Of a stretch of DNA of 64,000 nucleotides, positions 33,995-42,867 are shown piece after piece; within the stretch, counting starts at the first letter, position 1, and each line of letters starts with the position of its first letter. The DNA is from Jilunia laotingensis. GTDB lineage: Bacteria; Bacteroidota; Bacteroidia; Bacteroidales; Bacteroidaceae. A model generated the notes under the pieces. It saw nothing but the letters and a program-made list of their open reading frames with translations. It did no database searches and was not told the origin of the DNA. The stretch covers positions 2,418,001 to 2,482,000 of the forward strand of contig NZ_JACRTF010000001.1 of assembly GCF_014385165.1 (NCBI RefSeq), in the 5' to 3' direction. The position numbers and the translations under genes were made by a program.

Positions 33995-34104
33995 GGTCGG
34001 TGAGCAATGGGTTCGACCTCGGTGACCAAGGGCTTCTTCATCGGTGACCAACAGCCCCTTCCTCACCGATGAACAGGTCGTTGGTCACCGAGGTAAAACT
34101 TGAT
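33995..34104. repeat. 22-bp phased tandem array C (5 units), nested hairpin
   Basis: Five contiguous 22-bp units from 33995, 34017, 34039, 34061 and 34083. Units 1-3 carry TCGGTGA, units 4-5 TCACCGA or GGTCACCGA. Outer stem ACCTCGGTGACCAA (34016-34029) with TTGGTCACCGAGGT (34081-34094), 14 bp perfect; inner stem TTCATCGGTGA (34037-34047) with TCACCGATGAA (34063-34073), 11 bp perfect. The result is one long nested foldback. It lies upstream of folB, and a chance open frame (34069-34383) overlaps it. Confidence 0.88.
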
Positions 34105-34446
34105 TGTAATATATTGTTTTTCAATTGGTTATATCTTTGTGGTTTCCGTCTTACTGGAGATGGGAGAGTTAAATATCATTACACGCTTGATCGCTTTTTT
34201 ATTCGCGGAAGTGTAATTAAGCCTTTTTGTGCTACCAATTGCGGCATCACTTTTAGAAAGAAGGGCGTAGCTGCCATGCAGATGGCAAGTGTAAGGTGGT
34301 GGCAAGTATCCATTGGTTGTGGATATGGTGTGCTGCAAGTTGCTCTTCAAAGTGAAGGATGGCAGCATGAAGCCCCAAAGTGATAACGGAGTAACTTTGA
34401 TGGCATGTAAGGTTGTTATAAGCTGCTATCTATGTCCTTAAACGCA
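34105..34446. other. intergenic stretch without an identified gene
   Basis: Between array C and the hairpin at 34447. A 104-codon plus-strand frame crosses it, but it starts inside the repeat array, lacks family features and has a composition unlike coding regions nearby; I treat it as chance. Confidence 0.4.
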
Positions 34447-34502
34447 GATTCCACGAGTCTCAAGGTTTTTCCATATGTTTAAACCATGAAATTCGTGGAA
34501 TC
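34447..34502. terminator. hairpin downstream of the 4-alpha-glucanotransferase gene
   Basis: GATTCCACGA (34447-34456) pairs with TCGTGGAATC (34493-34502), 10 bp perfect, with a second inner stem GGTTT/AAACC. It lies about 50 bases after the gene's stop. No T tract, so it could be a 3'-end stability hairpin. Confidence 0.65.
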
Positions 34503-34553
34503 GGACAGATGTTACTCGATCGAGTATGCTCTGTCTTTTAGGAATTTATGTTC

Positions 34554-37253
34554 TTATTTTTCGGGATCTCTTCCTGTCTGCTTAATGAGGGATTTGATCT
34601 TTTCATTCAGGCTTTCAGCCTTCATCAACTGCTCCAGTGTCAGATGCATACGATAGCGCCAGTAATGACGTGGGTTGGCGGGGATGTTGATCCGTTCATC
34701 CTGAACATTCGGATTACGCCATTTTTCGTCTATTGACAGCCAATCTTGTAGAGACAGGATGCATAAGATAGAGTTGCTGTAAAGATGATTGCGTACCACT
34801 TCCTCGCACAATTCGGGCGTAGCTATGGCTGGTGCCGCGCCATAATGTCCCAGCATGGTGTTGTAATAACGTTGTGTCTGTTGGTAGTCTTCTTCCCACC
34901 AACCGCGTAAAGTCGACATATCGTGTGTTGAGAACGTACATACGGAACGATAAGGGTAGTCGTTCAGATGACCGAACTCTTGGGAAGGATCTTTCGGCAT
35001 TCGCTGGATCTCAAGGCTGAGGATACGCAGGTCGTTCATGACCCATGCCACGCAGTCGGGGATCATGCCCAAGTCTTCGCCACATACCAGCATTCGTGTC
35101 GATTGTGTCAGTTGAGGAAGCTTATTCATCGCTTGTTGTTGCCAGAAGATATTATGCCGATGATAATAATACTGGTCGTACAAACGGTTGAAAGCCGCTT
35201 TTTCCCAATCGTTCAGCGAACGGTAGATGAAATCGTGTTGCACTCCGATACGTGGATGATACTTGTTGGCGTCCTGGCGGTCGGGTACGAACAGTACATC
35301 ACTTATCAGGGCATAAAGTCCATCACGAATCCATACGCTGTCTTCATCGGTTTTTCCTGCAAAGTAGGCTTCAACCTTGCGTTGCGTATCAAATTCCGGT
35401 CGCATACGGTAGATTTCCCATTGATCGGTTGGTTCAATGAAGGTCTGTTTCACATAATCGGTATGAGGACCGAAAAGTTGCCCCAGGAAATACTCGTGTA
35501 TATAAGGTTTCAGGAATTCCTCCCTGAAAGCCAATCCGTAGCTTTCTATCTCTTCGCGACTCATTGGCAATGCAGGTACGAACTGGCCTAACAGCCCGTG
35601 GACGGCATGCATCGGAATCTCCCAAATGCGGAAGAAACCTAGGATATGGTCGATACGGTAGGCATCGAAATATTCTGCCATCTTTTGGAAACGCTTCATC
35701 CACCAGCGATAACCGTCTTTCTCCATGACATCCCAGTTGTAAGTCGGAAATCCCCAATTTTGCCCGTTTACAGAGAAGTCATCGGGTGGAGCCCCTGCCT
35801 GTCCGTTGAGGTTGAAGTAATAAGGTTCTGTCCATGCTTCCACACTGTTGCGGCTGATGCCGATAGGAATATCTCCTTTCAGTACGACACCGTGTTCACG
35901 GGCATAGGTAGTGGCTTCGAGCAATTGCAGATGGAGGTTGAACTGAATGTAGAAATAGATGGAAACATAGGGATAGTCCACCGAATCGGGTTGGCACATC
36001 TTTTCTATCTCTTCCGCATCGTAAACCGTATGGCGTGGCCATTCGCGGAAATTGGGGGTCTTATAAACATCCCTCAGATAACTGAAAACGGCATAAGGCT
36101 GCAACCACTCTTTATTTGATTCAAAGAATGTGCGAAATGCTTTGGAGGAAAGCACTTTCTCTCCTTCTTGTTTAAAAATAAGGCGGAAATACTCCCACTT
36201 TGTCTTGTTGACATCCTCGTAATGGATGGCCGAAAGCTCGTTCAATTCTTTTTGCTTTTTATTAAAAGCGGCCGCAGCCTCTTTGTCCTTCAATGTACCC
36301 ATCTTCTTAAGATCGGCATACATGGGATGGAAGGCATAGATGGAAATGCTATTGTACGGGTAAGAGTCCGTCCACGTATGCGTCATGGTGGTATCATTGA
36401 TCGGCAGAATCTGAACTACTTTCTGGCCGGTGCTAACCGCCCAGTCGATCATGCGTTTCAGATCACCGAAATCACCTACTCCAAAGCTTTTTTCCGATTT
36501 CAACGAGAATACCGGTACCGCTACCCCCGCACCTTTCCATGCAGGAATGTTAAAATAAACGTAACGGTCGCCTATGACAAGCGTCTCGTTAGCTTTCAGT
36601 TCCGGGTTGGCCATATAGCGGTTCGGATTGTCTTCCCATGCTTCAGAGCGTTTCTCTTTCTTGTTATATAGAACGAACTTATACTCTAGAGGGAAATTGA
36701 TTTTGGAAGCATCCATTGCAATCTGCCATTCCGGAAAATTGATGTCGCTCATCAATAGAGCTTTATCAGGGTTCCAATCGCCCAATGCTTTTTGATTACC
36801 ACAGATCGCTAGGCAGTAGTTCTCATTAATGCGTGGAGCATAGGCTTTTATCATTAATCCTTTCTTGTAGCTTTTGGGCGCTTCAGTTCTGTCTCGATGG
36901 GCCAACAGTGACTCGGTGAATGCGGAACTGTAAAAATATTGCTGTTCCGGTAAGTTTTTCCAACTGTCATCGATACGGTATTTCTTCTTACTGTCGCCTG
37001 AAAGGTAAAGTCTACGAGGGAAACTGTCCCATTCCCGGCGAACAACTTTACCGTCTTGCCAGATAAGGTAACTGTAGTCCACAAATCCATCGGGCTGGTG
37101 GATTTCCGTTTCAACTGTCCAATGTATTCCATCCACAGTATGAAGGGGGATGGAACGTTCTGAATTTTCATTACCTAATTCGGGAAGGGAACCGGATATT
37201 CTGACCTCTTCCCCCCAGTTGGTACGATACTCAATATTAAATGATACTATCAT
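34554..37253 (-). CDS. malQ: 4-alpha-glucanotransferase with N-terminal starch-binding domains
   Basis: An 899-residue GH77 enzyme. Two CBM20-like domains precede the catalytic part (about residues 1-100: FNIEYRTNWGEEVRISGSLPELGN; and about 130-235: KAYAPRINENYCLAICGNQKALGDWN). Catalytic residues: Asp in YRIDHILGFFRIWEIP, Glu in CGEDLGMIPDC and Asp in FSTHDMSTLRGWWEED. It transfers glucan chains between maltooligosaccharides (amylomaltase/DPE2 type). The two CBM20 modules are of the plant DPE2 and Bacteroidetes type. A lone gene, ending near a hairpin. Confidence 0.95.
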   Translation of the reverse strand: MIVSFNIEYRTNWGEEVRISGSLPELGNENSERSIPLHTVDGIHWTVETEIHQPDGFVDYSYLIWQDGKVVRREWDSFPRRLYLSGDSKKKYRIDDSWKNLPEQQYFYSSAFTESLLAHRDRTEAPKSYKKGLMIKAYAPRINENYCLAICGNQKALGDWNPDKALLMSDINFPEWQIAMDASKINFPLEYKFVLYNKKEKRSEAWEDNPNRYMANPELKANETLVIGDRYVYFNIPAWKGAGVAVPVFSLKSEKSFGVGDFGDLKRMIDWAVSTGQKVVQILPINDTTMTHTWTDSYPYNSISIYAFHPMYADLKKMGTLKDKEAAAAFNKKQKELNELSAIHYEDVNKTKWEYFRLIFKQEGEKVLSSKAFRTFFESNKEWLQPYAVFSYLRDVYKTPNFREWPRHTVYDAEEIEKMCQPDSVDYPYVSIYFYIQFNLHLQLLEATTYAREHGVVLKGDIPIGISRNSVEAWTEPYYFNLNGQAGAPPDDFSVNGQNWGFPTYNWDVMEKDGYRWWMKRFQKMAEYFDAYRIDHILGFFRIWEIPMHAVHGLLGQFVPALPMSREEIESYGLAFREEFLKPYIHEYFLGQLFGPHTDYVKQTFIEPTDQWEIYRMRPEFDTQRKVEAYFAGKTDEDSVWIRDGLYALISDVLFVPDRQDANKYHPRIGVQHDFIYRSLNDWEKAAFNRLYDQYYYHRHNIFWQQQAMNKLPQLTQSTRMLVCGEDLGMIPDCVAWVMNDLRILSLEIQRMPKDPSQEFGHLNDYPYRSVCTFSTHDMSTLRGWWEEDYQQTQRYYNTMLGHYGAAPAIATPELCEEVVRNHLYSNSILCILSLQDWLSIDEKWRNPNVQDERINIPANPRHYWRYRMHLTLEQLMKAESLNEKIKSLIKQTGRDPEK

Positions 37254-37385
37254 ATATATTAGATTTTGATTATAAACGATTGATTGTGCAAGTATAAGAC
37301 ATTCTTTTTATATTTTATGTACCTAAGGTTGGTGAACCATTTTAAATTCCTCTGCAAACGTTTGTGTTGATGTGCTGTTAAACAT

Positions 37386-37412
37386 CAAAAGGAACCCGAA
37401 GGTTCCTTTTGG
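37386..37412 (-). terminator. rho-independent terminator of nrdJ
   Basis: On the minus strand AAAAGGAACC, TTCG loop, GGTTCCTTTT: a perfect 10-bp stem with T-rich 3' arm, 20-45 bases after the nrdJ stop. Confidence 0.85.
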
Positions 37413-37431
37413 ATGATTGGTTGCCGGATGT

Positions 37432-39969
37432 CTAACCGCATCTGGAAGTTCCGCATGTCGTGCAGATCAGGCAACCTTCCTGGTAAACGAGTGTTTCGTT
37501 TCCACAGTTCGGGCATCTCTTTCCTTTAGCCTCCGTGCCGTCCGTGATGTATTTTTTCAAGGCACGTTCCACACCGTTCTTCCAGGTATTGATGTTTTCG
37601 CTGTCTAATTGCAATGAACCTACCAGTTTGATTACCTGCTCAATAGGCATTCGATAACGAAGCACTCCGGAGATCAGTTTAGCGTAGTTCCAATATTCCT
37701 TATTGAATTTCTCCGACAGGCCTTCGATGGTCATTTTATATCCGCGCTTGTTCTCGAACTGGAAGTCGTAACGTTTGTTTCCGTTTTCATCTACATTCTT
37801 GATGATACGTCCGCTAACAACGCTCTTTGGAATAAATATGCCTTCATCGTCATCTTGCAAACCGGTAAATATTTCATAAGGATGGCCATCGAGCAGACCT
37901 ACTAAGGCTACCCATTTCTCCTTATTGTTTTGGAAGCGCACTACATCGGCCTCGAGTACGGGGGGACGGGTTTCGACTACCGTGGGTGGCTTGCAAGGAG
38001 GTAGCTCGTTTTTCTTCTCCGGTTTGGCCGAAATCAGCACCCCCGAACGCGAGCCGTCACGATATACCGTGCAACCTTTACAGCCCGATTTCCATGCTTC
38101 GACGTATAGGCGGTTTACCAAATCTTCGTCTACATCATTCGGCAGATTGATAGTCACGCTGATAGAGTGATCTACCCACTTTTGGATACGACCTTGCATC
38201 TTGACCTTCATCAGCCAGTCCACATCATTGGAAGTAGCTTTATAATAAGGTGATTTGGCTACCAGTTCGTCAATCTCATCTTGAGAGTAACGTTTGGCCG
38301 GATCATACCCGTTGGCTTCCATCCAAGTAACGAACTTATGGTGGAATACGATGTATTCTTCAAATGCATCTCCTGTTTCGTCTACGAAGTCCACACGCAC
38401 GTTTGTGTCATTCGGATTTACTTTTCTACGGCGTTTGTATACGGGTAGGAATACCGGCTCAATGCCCGAGGTGGTCTGCGTCATCAAGCTTGTGGTTCCG
38501 GTAGGTGCGATTGTAAGGCATGCAATATTGCGGCGGCCGAACTTAACCATATCCTTATACAATTCAGGATCAGCCTCACGAAGACGATTAATGAATGGAT
38601 TGTTCTTCTCGCGTTCTGTGTCGTAAATCTCGAAAGCTCCGCGTTCTTTAGCCATTTCTACCGATGAACGATAAGCCCCGAGTGCTACTGTCTTATGGAT
38701 CTTTTCAGAGAATTCCGTGGCTTCTTCTGTTCCGTAACGCAGTCCGAGGGCGGCAAGCATATCTCCTTCGGCTGTAATGCCTACACCGGTACGTCTTCCC
38801 TGACCGCTCTTCTTATATATCTTACTCCAAAGATCGCGTTCGGTGCGTTTCACTTCGTCTGTTTCGGGATCGGTGTCGATCTTCTCCATGATTCGCTCGA
38901 TCTTTTCAAGTTCCAGATCGATGATGTCGTCCATGATGCGTTGAGCCAGTATCACATGTTTTTTGAACAAGTCAAAGTCAAAATAGGCATCCGGTTTGAA
39001 AGGATTGACTACATATGAATATAGATTTATTGCTAATAAGCGGCAAGAATCATAAGGGCACAAAGGTATTTCGCCACAGGGATTGGTTGATATTGTCTTA
39101 TAGCCCAAGTCTGCATAGCAATCCGGTACGGATTCGCGGATAATAGTATCCCAGAACAACACACCAGGTTCGGCTGATTTCCATGCGTTATGCACGATCT
39201 TCTTCCATAAAGTGGAAGCATCGATCTCTTTGGTGGTTGTCGGATTGGCCGAGTCGATAGGATATTGCTGTACATAGGGCTTTCCATCTATGGCTGCTTG
39301 CATGAAGGCATCATCCATTCTGACCGATACATTGGCACCCGTCACTTTTCCTTCTGTCATTTTTGCGTCAATAAACGCTTCTGAATCCGGATGTTTGATG
39401 GAAACGCTTAACATTAAAGCACCACGACGACCGTCTTGTGCAACTTCCCTGGTAGAATTGGAATAACGTTCCATGAAGGGTACCAGTCCTGTAGAAGTCA
39501 GTGCTGAATTCTTTACCGGTGATCCTTTCGGTCGGATGTGCGAGAGGTCGTGACCTACGCCACCGCGTCTTTTCATCAGTTGCACCTGTTCTTCATCGAT
39601 TTTGATGATCGCGCCATAAGAGTCGGCAGAGCCGTCCACACCGATTACGAAGCAGTTAGAAAGTGATGCCACCTGATGATTGTTACCGATACCCGTCATC
39701 GGGCTACCTTGGGGAACAATGTATTTAAAGTGATCTAACAACTTGAAAAGTTCTTCAGCACTAAGTCCGCTAGGATACTTAGATTCGATGCGTGCCACTT
39801 CATTGGCAATTCTCCAATGCATATCTTCCGGAGACTTTTCATAGATGTTCCCGAAAGAGTCTTTGACTGCGTATTTGTTTACCCAAACCCTCGCTGCCAG
39901 TTCGTCGCCTTGAAAATATCGTAAAGATTCTTCAAAAGCTTCTTCGTAAGAATAGATTTGTTTATCCAC
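37432..39969 (-). CDS. nrdJ: adenosylcobalamin-dependent (class II) ribonucleotide reductase
   Basis: 845 residues. R1-type ten-stranded barrel with LSNCFVIGVDGSADSYGAI (first redox Cys), the NPCGEIPLCPYDSCRLLAINL active-site loop and CLTIAPTGTTSLMTQTTSGIEP. The lack of any nearby NrdB-like or NrdG gene and the shape of the sequence indicate the B12-dependent class. The C-terminus ends with a zinc-ribbon-like CPNCGNETLVYQEGCLICTTCGTSRCG (eight Cys including the redox pair). Makes deoxynucleotides with or without oxygen. A TAGCTTTG box lies 75 bases upstream; a B12 riboswitch was not recognised there. Confidence 0.93.
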   Translation of the reverse strand: MDKQIYSYEEAFEESLRYFQGDELAARVWVNKYAVKDSFGNIYEKSPEDMHWRIANEVARIESKYPSGLSAEELFKLLDHFKYIVPQGSPMTGIGNNHQVASLSNCFVIGVDGSADSYGAIIKIDEEQVQLMKRRGGVGHDLSHIRPKGSPVKNSALTSTGLVPFMERYSNSTREVAQDGRRGALMLSVSIKHPDSEAFIDAKMTEGKVTGANVSVRMDDAFMQAAIDGKPYVQQYPIDSANPTTTKEIDASTLWKKIVHNAWKSAEPGVLFWDTIIRESVPDCYADLGYKTISTNPCGEIPLCPYDSCRLLAINLYSYVVNPFKPDAYFDFDLFKKHVILAQRIMDDIIDLELEKIERIMEKIDTDPETDEVKRTERDLWSKIYKKSGQGRRTGVGITAEGDMLAALGLRYGTEEATEFSEKIHKTVALGAYRSSVEMAKERGAFEIYDTEREKNNPFINRLREADPELYKDMVKFGRRNIACLTIAPTGTTSLMTQTTSGIEPVFLPVYKRRRKVNPNDTNVRVDFVDETGDAFEEYIVFHHKFVTWMEANGYDPAKRYSQDEIDELVAKSPYYKATSNDVDWLMKVKMQGRIQKWVDHSISVTINLPNDVDEDLVNRLYVEAWKSGCKGCTVYRDGSRSGVLISAKPEKKNELPPCKPPTVVETRPPVLEADVVRFQNNKEKWVALVGLLDGHPYEIFTGLQDDDEGIFIPKSVVSGRIIKNVDENGNKRYDFQFENKRGYKMTIEGLSEKFNKEYWNYAKLISGVLRYRMPIEQVIKLVGSLQLDSENINTWKNGVERALKKYITDGTEAKGKRCPNCGNETLVYQEGCLICTTCGTSRCG

Positions 39970-40044
39970 GATGAAAGTGTCTTAAATTCCTTTATAAATA
40001 AGTATTATGTGTAGAAGAGTGCTTATCATTAACAAACGTGACTG

Positions 40045-40052
40045 CAAAGCTA
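40045..40052 (-). promoter_or_regulatory. -7 box for nrdJ
   Basis: TAGCTTTG on the minus strand matches TAnnTTTG, leaving a 5' leader of about 70 bases. The rest of 39970-40233 has no gene and no fold I recognise. Confidence 0.45.
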
Positions 40053-40233
40053 TGAATGTTTTTTGGTTTATCAAAATAAAAACGGGATTATTTGTTGATC
40101 AATCAAAAGTTTTCCGCTTTCAAATGGTAAGCAATTGAAAAACAATTGGATGATTCGTTTGTTCATGGCTTGAAGTTTTCCAAAAAGAAAATTAATCTAT
40201 TTTATGAAGATGGTGGAATAGATTTTCTTTTCG

Positions 40234-40241
40234 TATCTTTG
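40234..40241 (+). promoter_or_regulatory. -7 box for the nitroreductase gene
   Basis: TATCTTTG followed by CAAT, 14 bases before the ATG at 40256. Confidence 0.5.
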
Positions 40242-40255
40242 CAATAAAAAAAGTG

Positions 40256-40996
40256 ATGATTGAGATAGTTAAGAACAGGAGAACGATTAGGAAGTACTTA
40301 CAAAAAGATATTTCCTCTGATTTGTTAAATGATTTGCTTGAGACTTCTTTCCGCGCCTCTACAATGGGGGGAATGCAGCTTTACAGCGTCATTGTCACAC
40401 GTGATACTGAAATGAAGGAGAAACTTTCTCCGGCACATTTCAACCAGCCAATGGTCAAAGGGGCACCGGTAGTGCTTACATTTTGCGCAGATTTTCACCG
40501 TTTTACTAAATGGTGTGAGCAGCGAAAGGCGGTGCCGGGATATAATAATCTGATGTCTTTTATGAATGCAGCGATGGATACTTTATTGGTGGCACAGACT
40601 TTTTGTACATTGGCTGAAGAGGCTGGTTTGGGGATTTGCTATTTGGGAACTACCACCTATAATCCACAAATGATCATAGATGTCCTGCAATTGCCAGAAC
40701 TTGTATTTCCGGTAACTACCGTAACGGTCGGTTATCCCGATGGTATTCCTGCACAAGTAGATCGTTTGCCTGTGGAGGCTGCCGTTCATACAGAACGGTA
40801 TCATGATTACACGGAAGCAGATATTGATAGACTATATGCCTATAAAGAGTCTTTGCCCGAAAACAAGCAGTTTATAGAGGAGAATAATAAAGAAACATTG
40901 GCGCAGGTATTTACGGATGTCCGGTATACAAAGAAAGATAATGAATTCATGTCTGAAAATCTTTTGAAAGTCTTACGCCAGCAGGGATTTATCTAG
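40256..40996 (+). CDS. nitroreductase family protein (NfsA/FRP-like)
   Basis: 246 residues. The flavin (FMN) binding start VKNRRTIRKYLQKDISSDLLNDLLETSFRASTMGGMQLYSVIV and the mid-protein GLGICYLGTTTYNPQMIIDVLQLPELVFPVTTVTVGYPD are typical of the oxygen-insensitive nitroreductase / FMN reductase family. Uses NAD(P)H to reduce nitro compounds, quinones or flavins. I chose ATG 40256; a GTG directly before it is possible. A single gene convergent with dnaA, separated by a bidirectional terminator. Confidence 0.9.
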   Translation: MIEIVKNRRTIRKYLQKDISSDLLNDLLETSFRASTMGGMQLYSVIVTRDTEMKEKLSPAHFNQPMVKGAPVVLTFCADFHRFTKWCEQRKAVPGYNNLMSFMNAAMDTLLVAQTFCTLAEEAGLGICYLGTTTYNPQMIIDVLQLPELVFPVTTVTVGYPDGIPAQVDRLPVEAAVHTERYHDYTEADIDRLYAYKESLPENKQFIEENNKETLAQVFTDVRYTKKDNEFMSENLLKVLRQQGFI

Positions 40997-41013
40997 TAAT
41001 CTCACCGTACAGA

Positions 41014-41062
41014 CGGTACAGACTAATGCTGTTTCTAAAAATAAGTAGGTTAGTTTGTACCG
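41014..41062. terminator. bidirectional terminator between nitroreductase gene and dnaA
   Basis: CGGTACAGACTAA (41014-41026) pairs with TTAGTTTGTACCG (41050-41062) with one G-T pair, followed by TTTT; between convergent genes. Confidence 0.8.
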
Positions 41063-41094
41063 TTTTGAATTGAATGGAGAAAGAGGATACTTGC

Positions 41095-42516
41095 TTAATT
41101 GGTGCCTTTTTTCTTTAAGGATGCTTCTATACTCTCTAGATCGGAACGGAAACTTTTATCTACTTCGCATTGCCCTTTTACGGTTTTGCAAGCATGAAGT
41201 ACGGTTGCATGATCCTTGTTTCCGATAAATTTACCGATTTTCGAGGTAGAATAATCGGTATAGTTTTTAGCGAGATACATGGCTACTTGACGTGCTTGAA
41301 CAACCTCTCTTTTCCTTGACTTTGTATGAATGGCATTTCCCTCCAAACCAAAATGTTTGCAGACTGTGCTTAATATGTCTTCGATACTGATAGTTTTCGT
41401 TTCATTGCGTACCACACCGCGAACCACATGCTGCGCTAAGTCCAAGTCTATATCCTTGTTGAAGATGGTTGACCGCGCCATGATGGCTATGACGATACCT
41501 TCTAAGTCGCGAACGCTTTCATCGACGTTTTCAGCGATATAGTCTATTACTTCAGGTGGGAACTGTAATCCGTCCCGGTGAACCTTGTTGCGAAGAATGT
41601 TTCTACGCAGTTCTACGGTAGGCTTTTCCAGTTCGGCTACCATGCCCCATTTAAAACGTGTCAAAAGACGCTCTTCCATTCCCTGTAGCAATACAGGAGC
41701 GCGGTCGGAAGTCAGTATCAGTTGTTTGCCGTTTTGATGAAGATGATTAAAGATGTGAAAGAACGTGTTCTGCGTTTTTGTTACACCTGCAAATTCCTGA
41801 ATATCATCTATGATCAGTACGTCGATTGTTTGGTAGAAGTTAATGAAATCGTTCGTAGTATTATTGCGGACAGAATCAGTGTACTGCACTTGAAAAAGAT
41901 GTGCAGATACGTACAGGACTCTTTTTTCGGGGTATAATTCCTTTATCCTGGTTCCGATGGCATTCGCAAGATGAGTTTTGCCTACCCCTGAAGCACCGTG
42001 TAAAAACAGAGGATTGAAGGCTGTACCTGCCGGATTTTGGGCTACGGCCTCGGCCACGCTTCTTGACAGTTTGTTGCTATATCCCTCAATGAAATTCTCG
42101 AAGTTGTAATTAGGATTCAAATGTGGATCCAAATCTTGTGGTGCCGGTGCATGTAACAGATTGGGGGCTTTATTGCCACCATTGCGAATTACACTTTGTG
42201 GCACAGCCACTGAGCGGTTGCTGGCTTCAAGGTTTACCGTTTGATTGGGCACTGAAGTCCTGTCAACCATTACGTTATACATCAACTTGGTGCCTTCGCC
42301 TATGACTTTATACAACGTTTTCCGCAGCAGGTCCACGAACTGATCTTCCAGAAATTCATAGAAGAACTGGCTGGGTACCTGTACGATTAACGTTTTGTCC
42401 TCATATTTTAACGGAACAATGGGGACAAACCAAGTTTTGTATGTCGAATCCGGAACATTGTCTTTTATGATATCAAGACAGCGGTTCCACAGTCCGACAT
42501 GGTTGGATTCACTCAT
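41095..42516 (-). CDS. dnaA: chromosomal replication initiator protein DnaA
   Basis: 473 residues, all four domains present: N-terminal interaction domain ([21 protein letters not shown]), variable linker, AAA+ domain with Walker [13 protein letters not shown] and Walker [14 protein letters not shown], and the DNA-binding domain IV with [14 protein letters not shown]. It unwinds the origin. No cluster of DnaA boxes (TTATnCACA) is visible on either side, so the origin is not evident in this window. It is not linked to dnaN here. Confidence 0.98.
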   Translation of the reverse strand: MSESNHVGLWNRCLDIIKDNVPDSTYKTWFVPIVPLKYEDKTLIVQVPSQFFYEFLEDQFVDLLRKTLYKVIGEGTKLMYNVMVDRTSVPNQTVNLEASNRSVAVPQSVIRNGGNKAPNLLHAPAPQDLDPHLNPNYNFENFIEGYSNKLSRSVAEAVAQNPAGTAFNPLFLHGASGVGKTHLANAIGTRIKELYPEKRVLYVSAHLFQVQYTDSVRNNTTNDFINFYQTIDVLIIDDIQEFAGVTKTQNTFFHIFNHLHQNGKQLILTSDRAPVLLQGMEERLLTRFKWGMVAELEKPTVELRRNILRNKVHRDGLQFPPEVIDYIAENVDESVRDLEGIVIAIMARSTIFNKDIDLDLAQHVVRGVVRNETKTISIEDILSTVCKHFGLEGNAIHTKSRKREVVQARQVAMYLAKNYTDYSTSKIGKFIGNKDHATVLHACKTVKGQCEVDKSFRSDLESIEASLKKKGTN

Positions 42517-42664
42517 AACGGCTATAATACATTTATTAATAAAGCAAAACTTCTACGGTTGCAAAATTGGGAATCTTATTCGAGAAAAACAAATCCCTTT
42601 TTTCTTGTATTTCTCATCAAAATAATAATGCCTTTACTTTCAGTAACTTATGATAATCCGATAA

Positions 42665-42700
42665 AATAGCCCCAGTGAAGGGGCTATTGCATTTTTATAA
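42665..42700. terminator. terminator hairpin between the MCE gene and dnaA
   Basis: AATAGCCCC and GGGGCTATT arms with a short AGTGAA-type loop. It can end the minus-strand amidase/MCE operon. Apart from this, 42517-42867 shows no gene. Confidence 0.75.
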
Positions 42701-42867
42701 TACCTTGTTTATAAGATTATTAAGCTGCTATCGAGTAAGGGTTATTGGTTCAATCTAAGATTCCCTATTATTTATTTATCTCAGTCTGTCTATGGACTTT
42801 CCGAAATATTTGACACTGCTAACTATGATATCTATTATTTAGATGAATTCTATTTAACGGTCATTTT

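Noticed and set aside
34069-34383. 104-codon plus-strand frame near array C
   Set aside because: It begins within the 22-bp repeat array and shows no domain or signal; treated as chance.
39970-40233. Cobalamin riboswitch before nrdJ
   Set aside because: The leader is only ~75 bases from the -7 box and lacks a B12-box-like conserved core; nothing supports it beyond the function of the gene.
42517-42867. Chromosomal origin next to dnaA
   Set aside because: No cluster of TTATnCACA-type DnaA boxes and no AT-rich 13-mer array seen on either side of dnaA.
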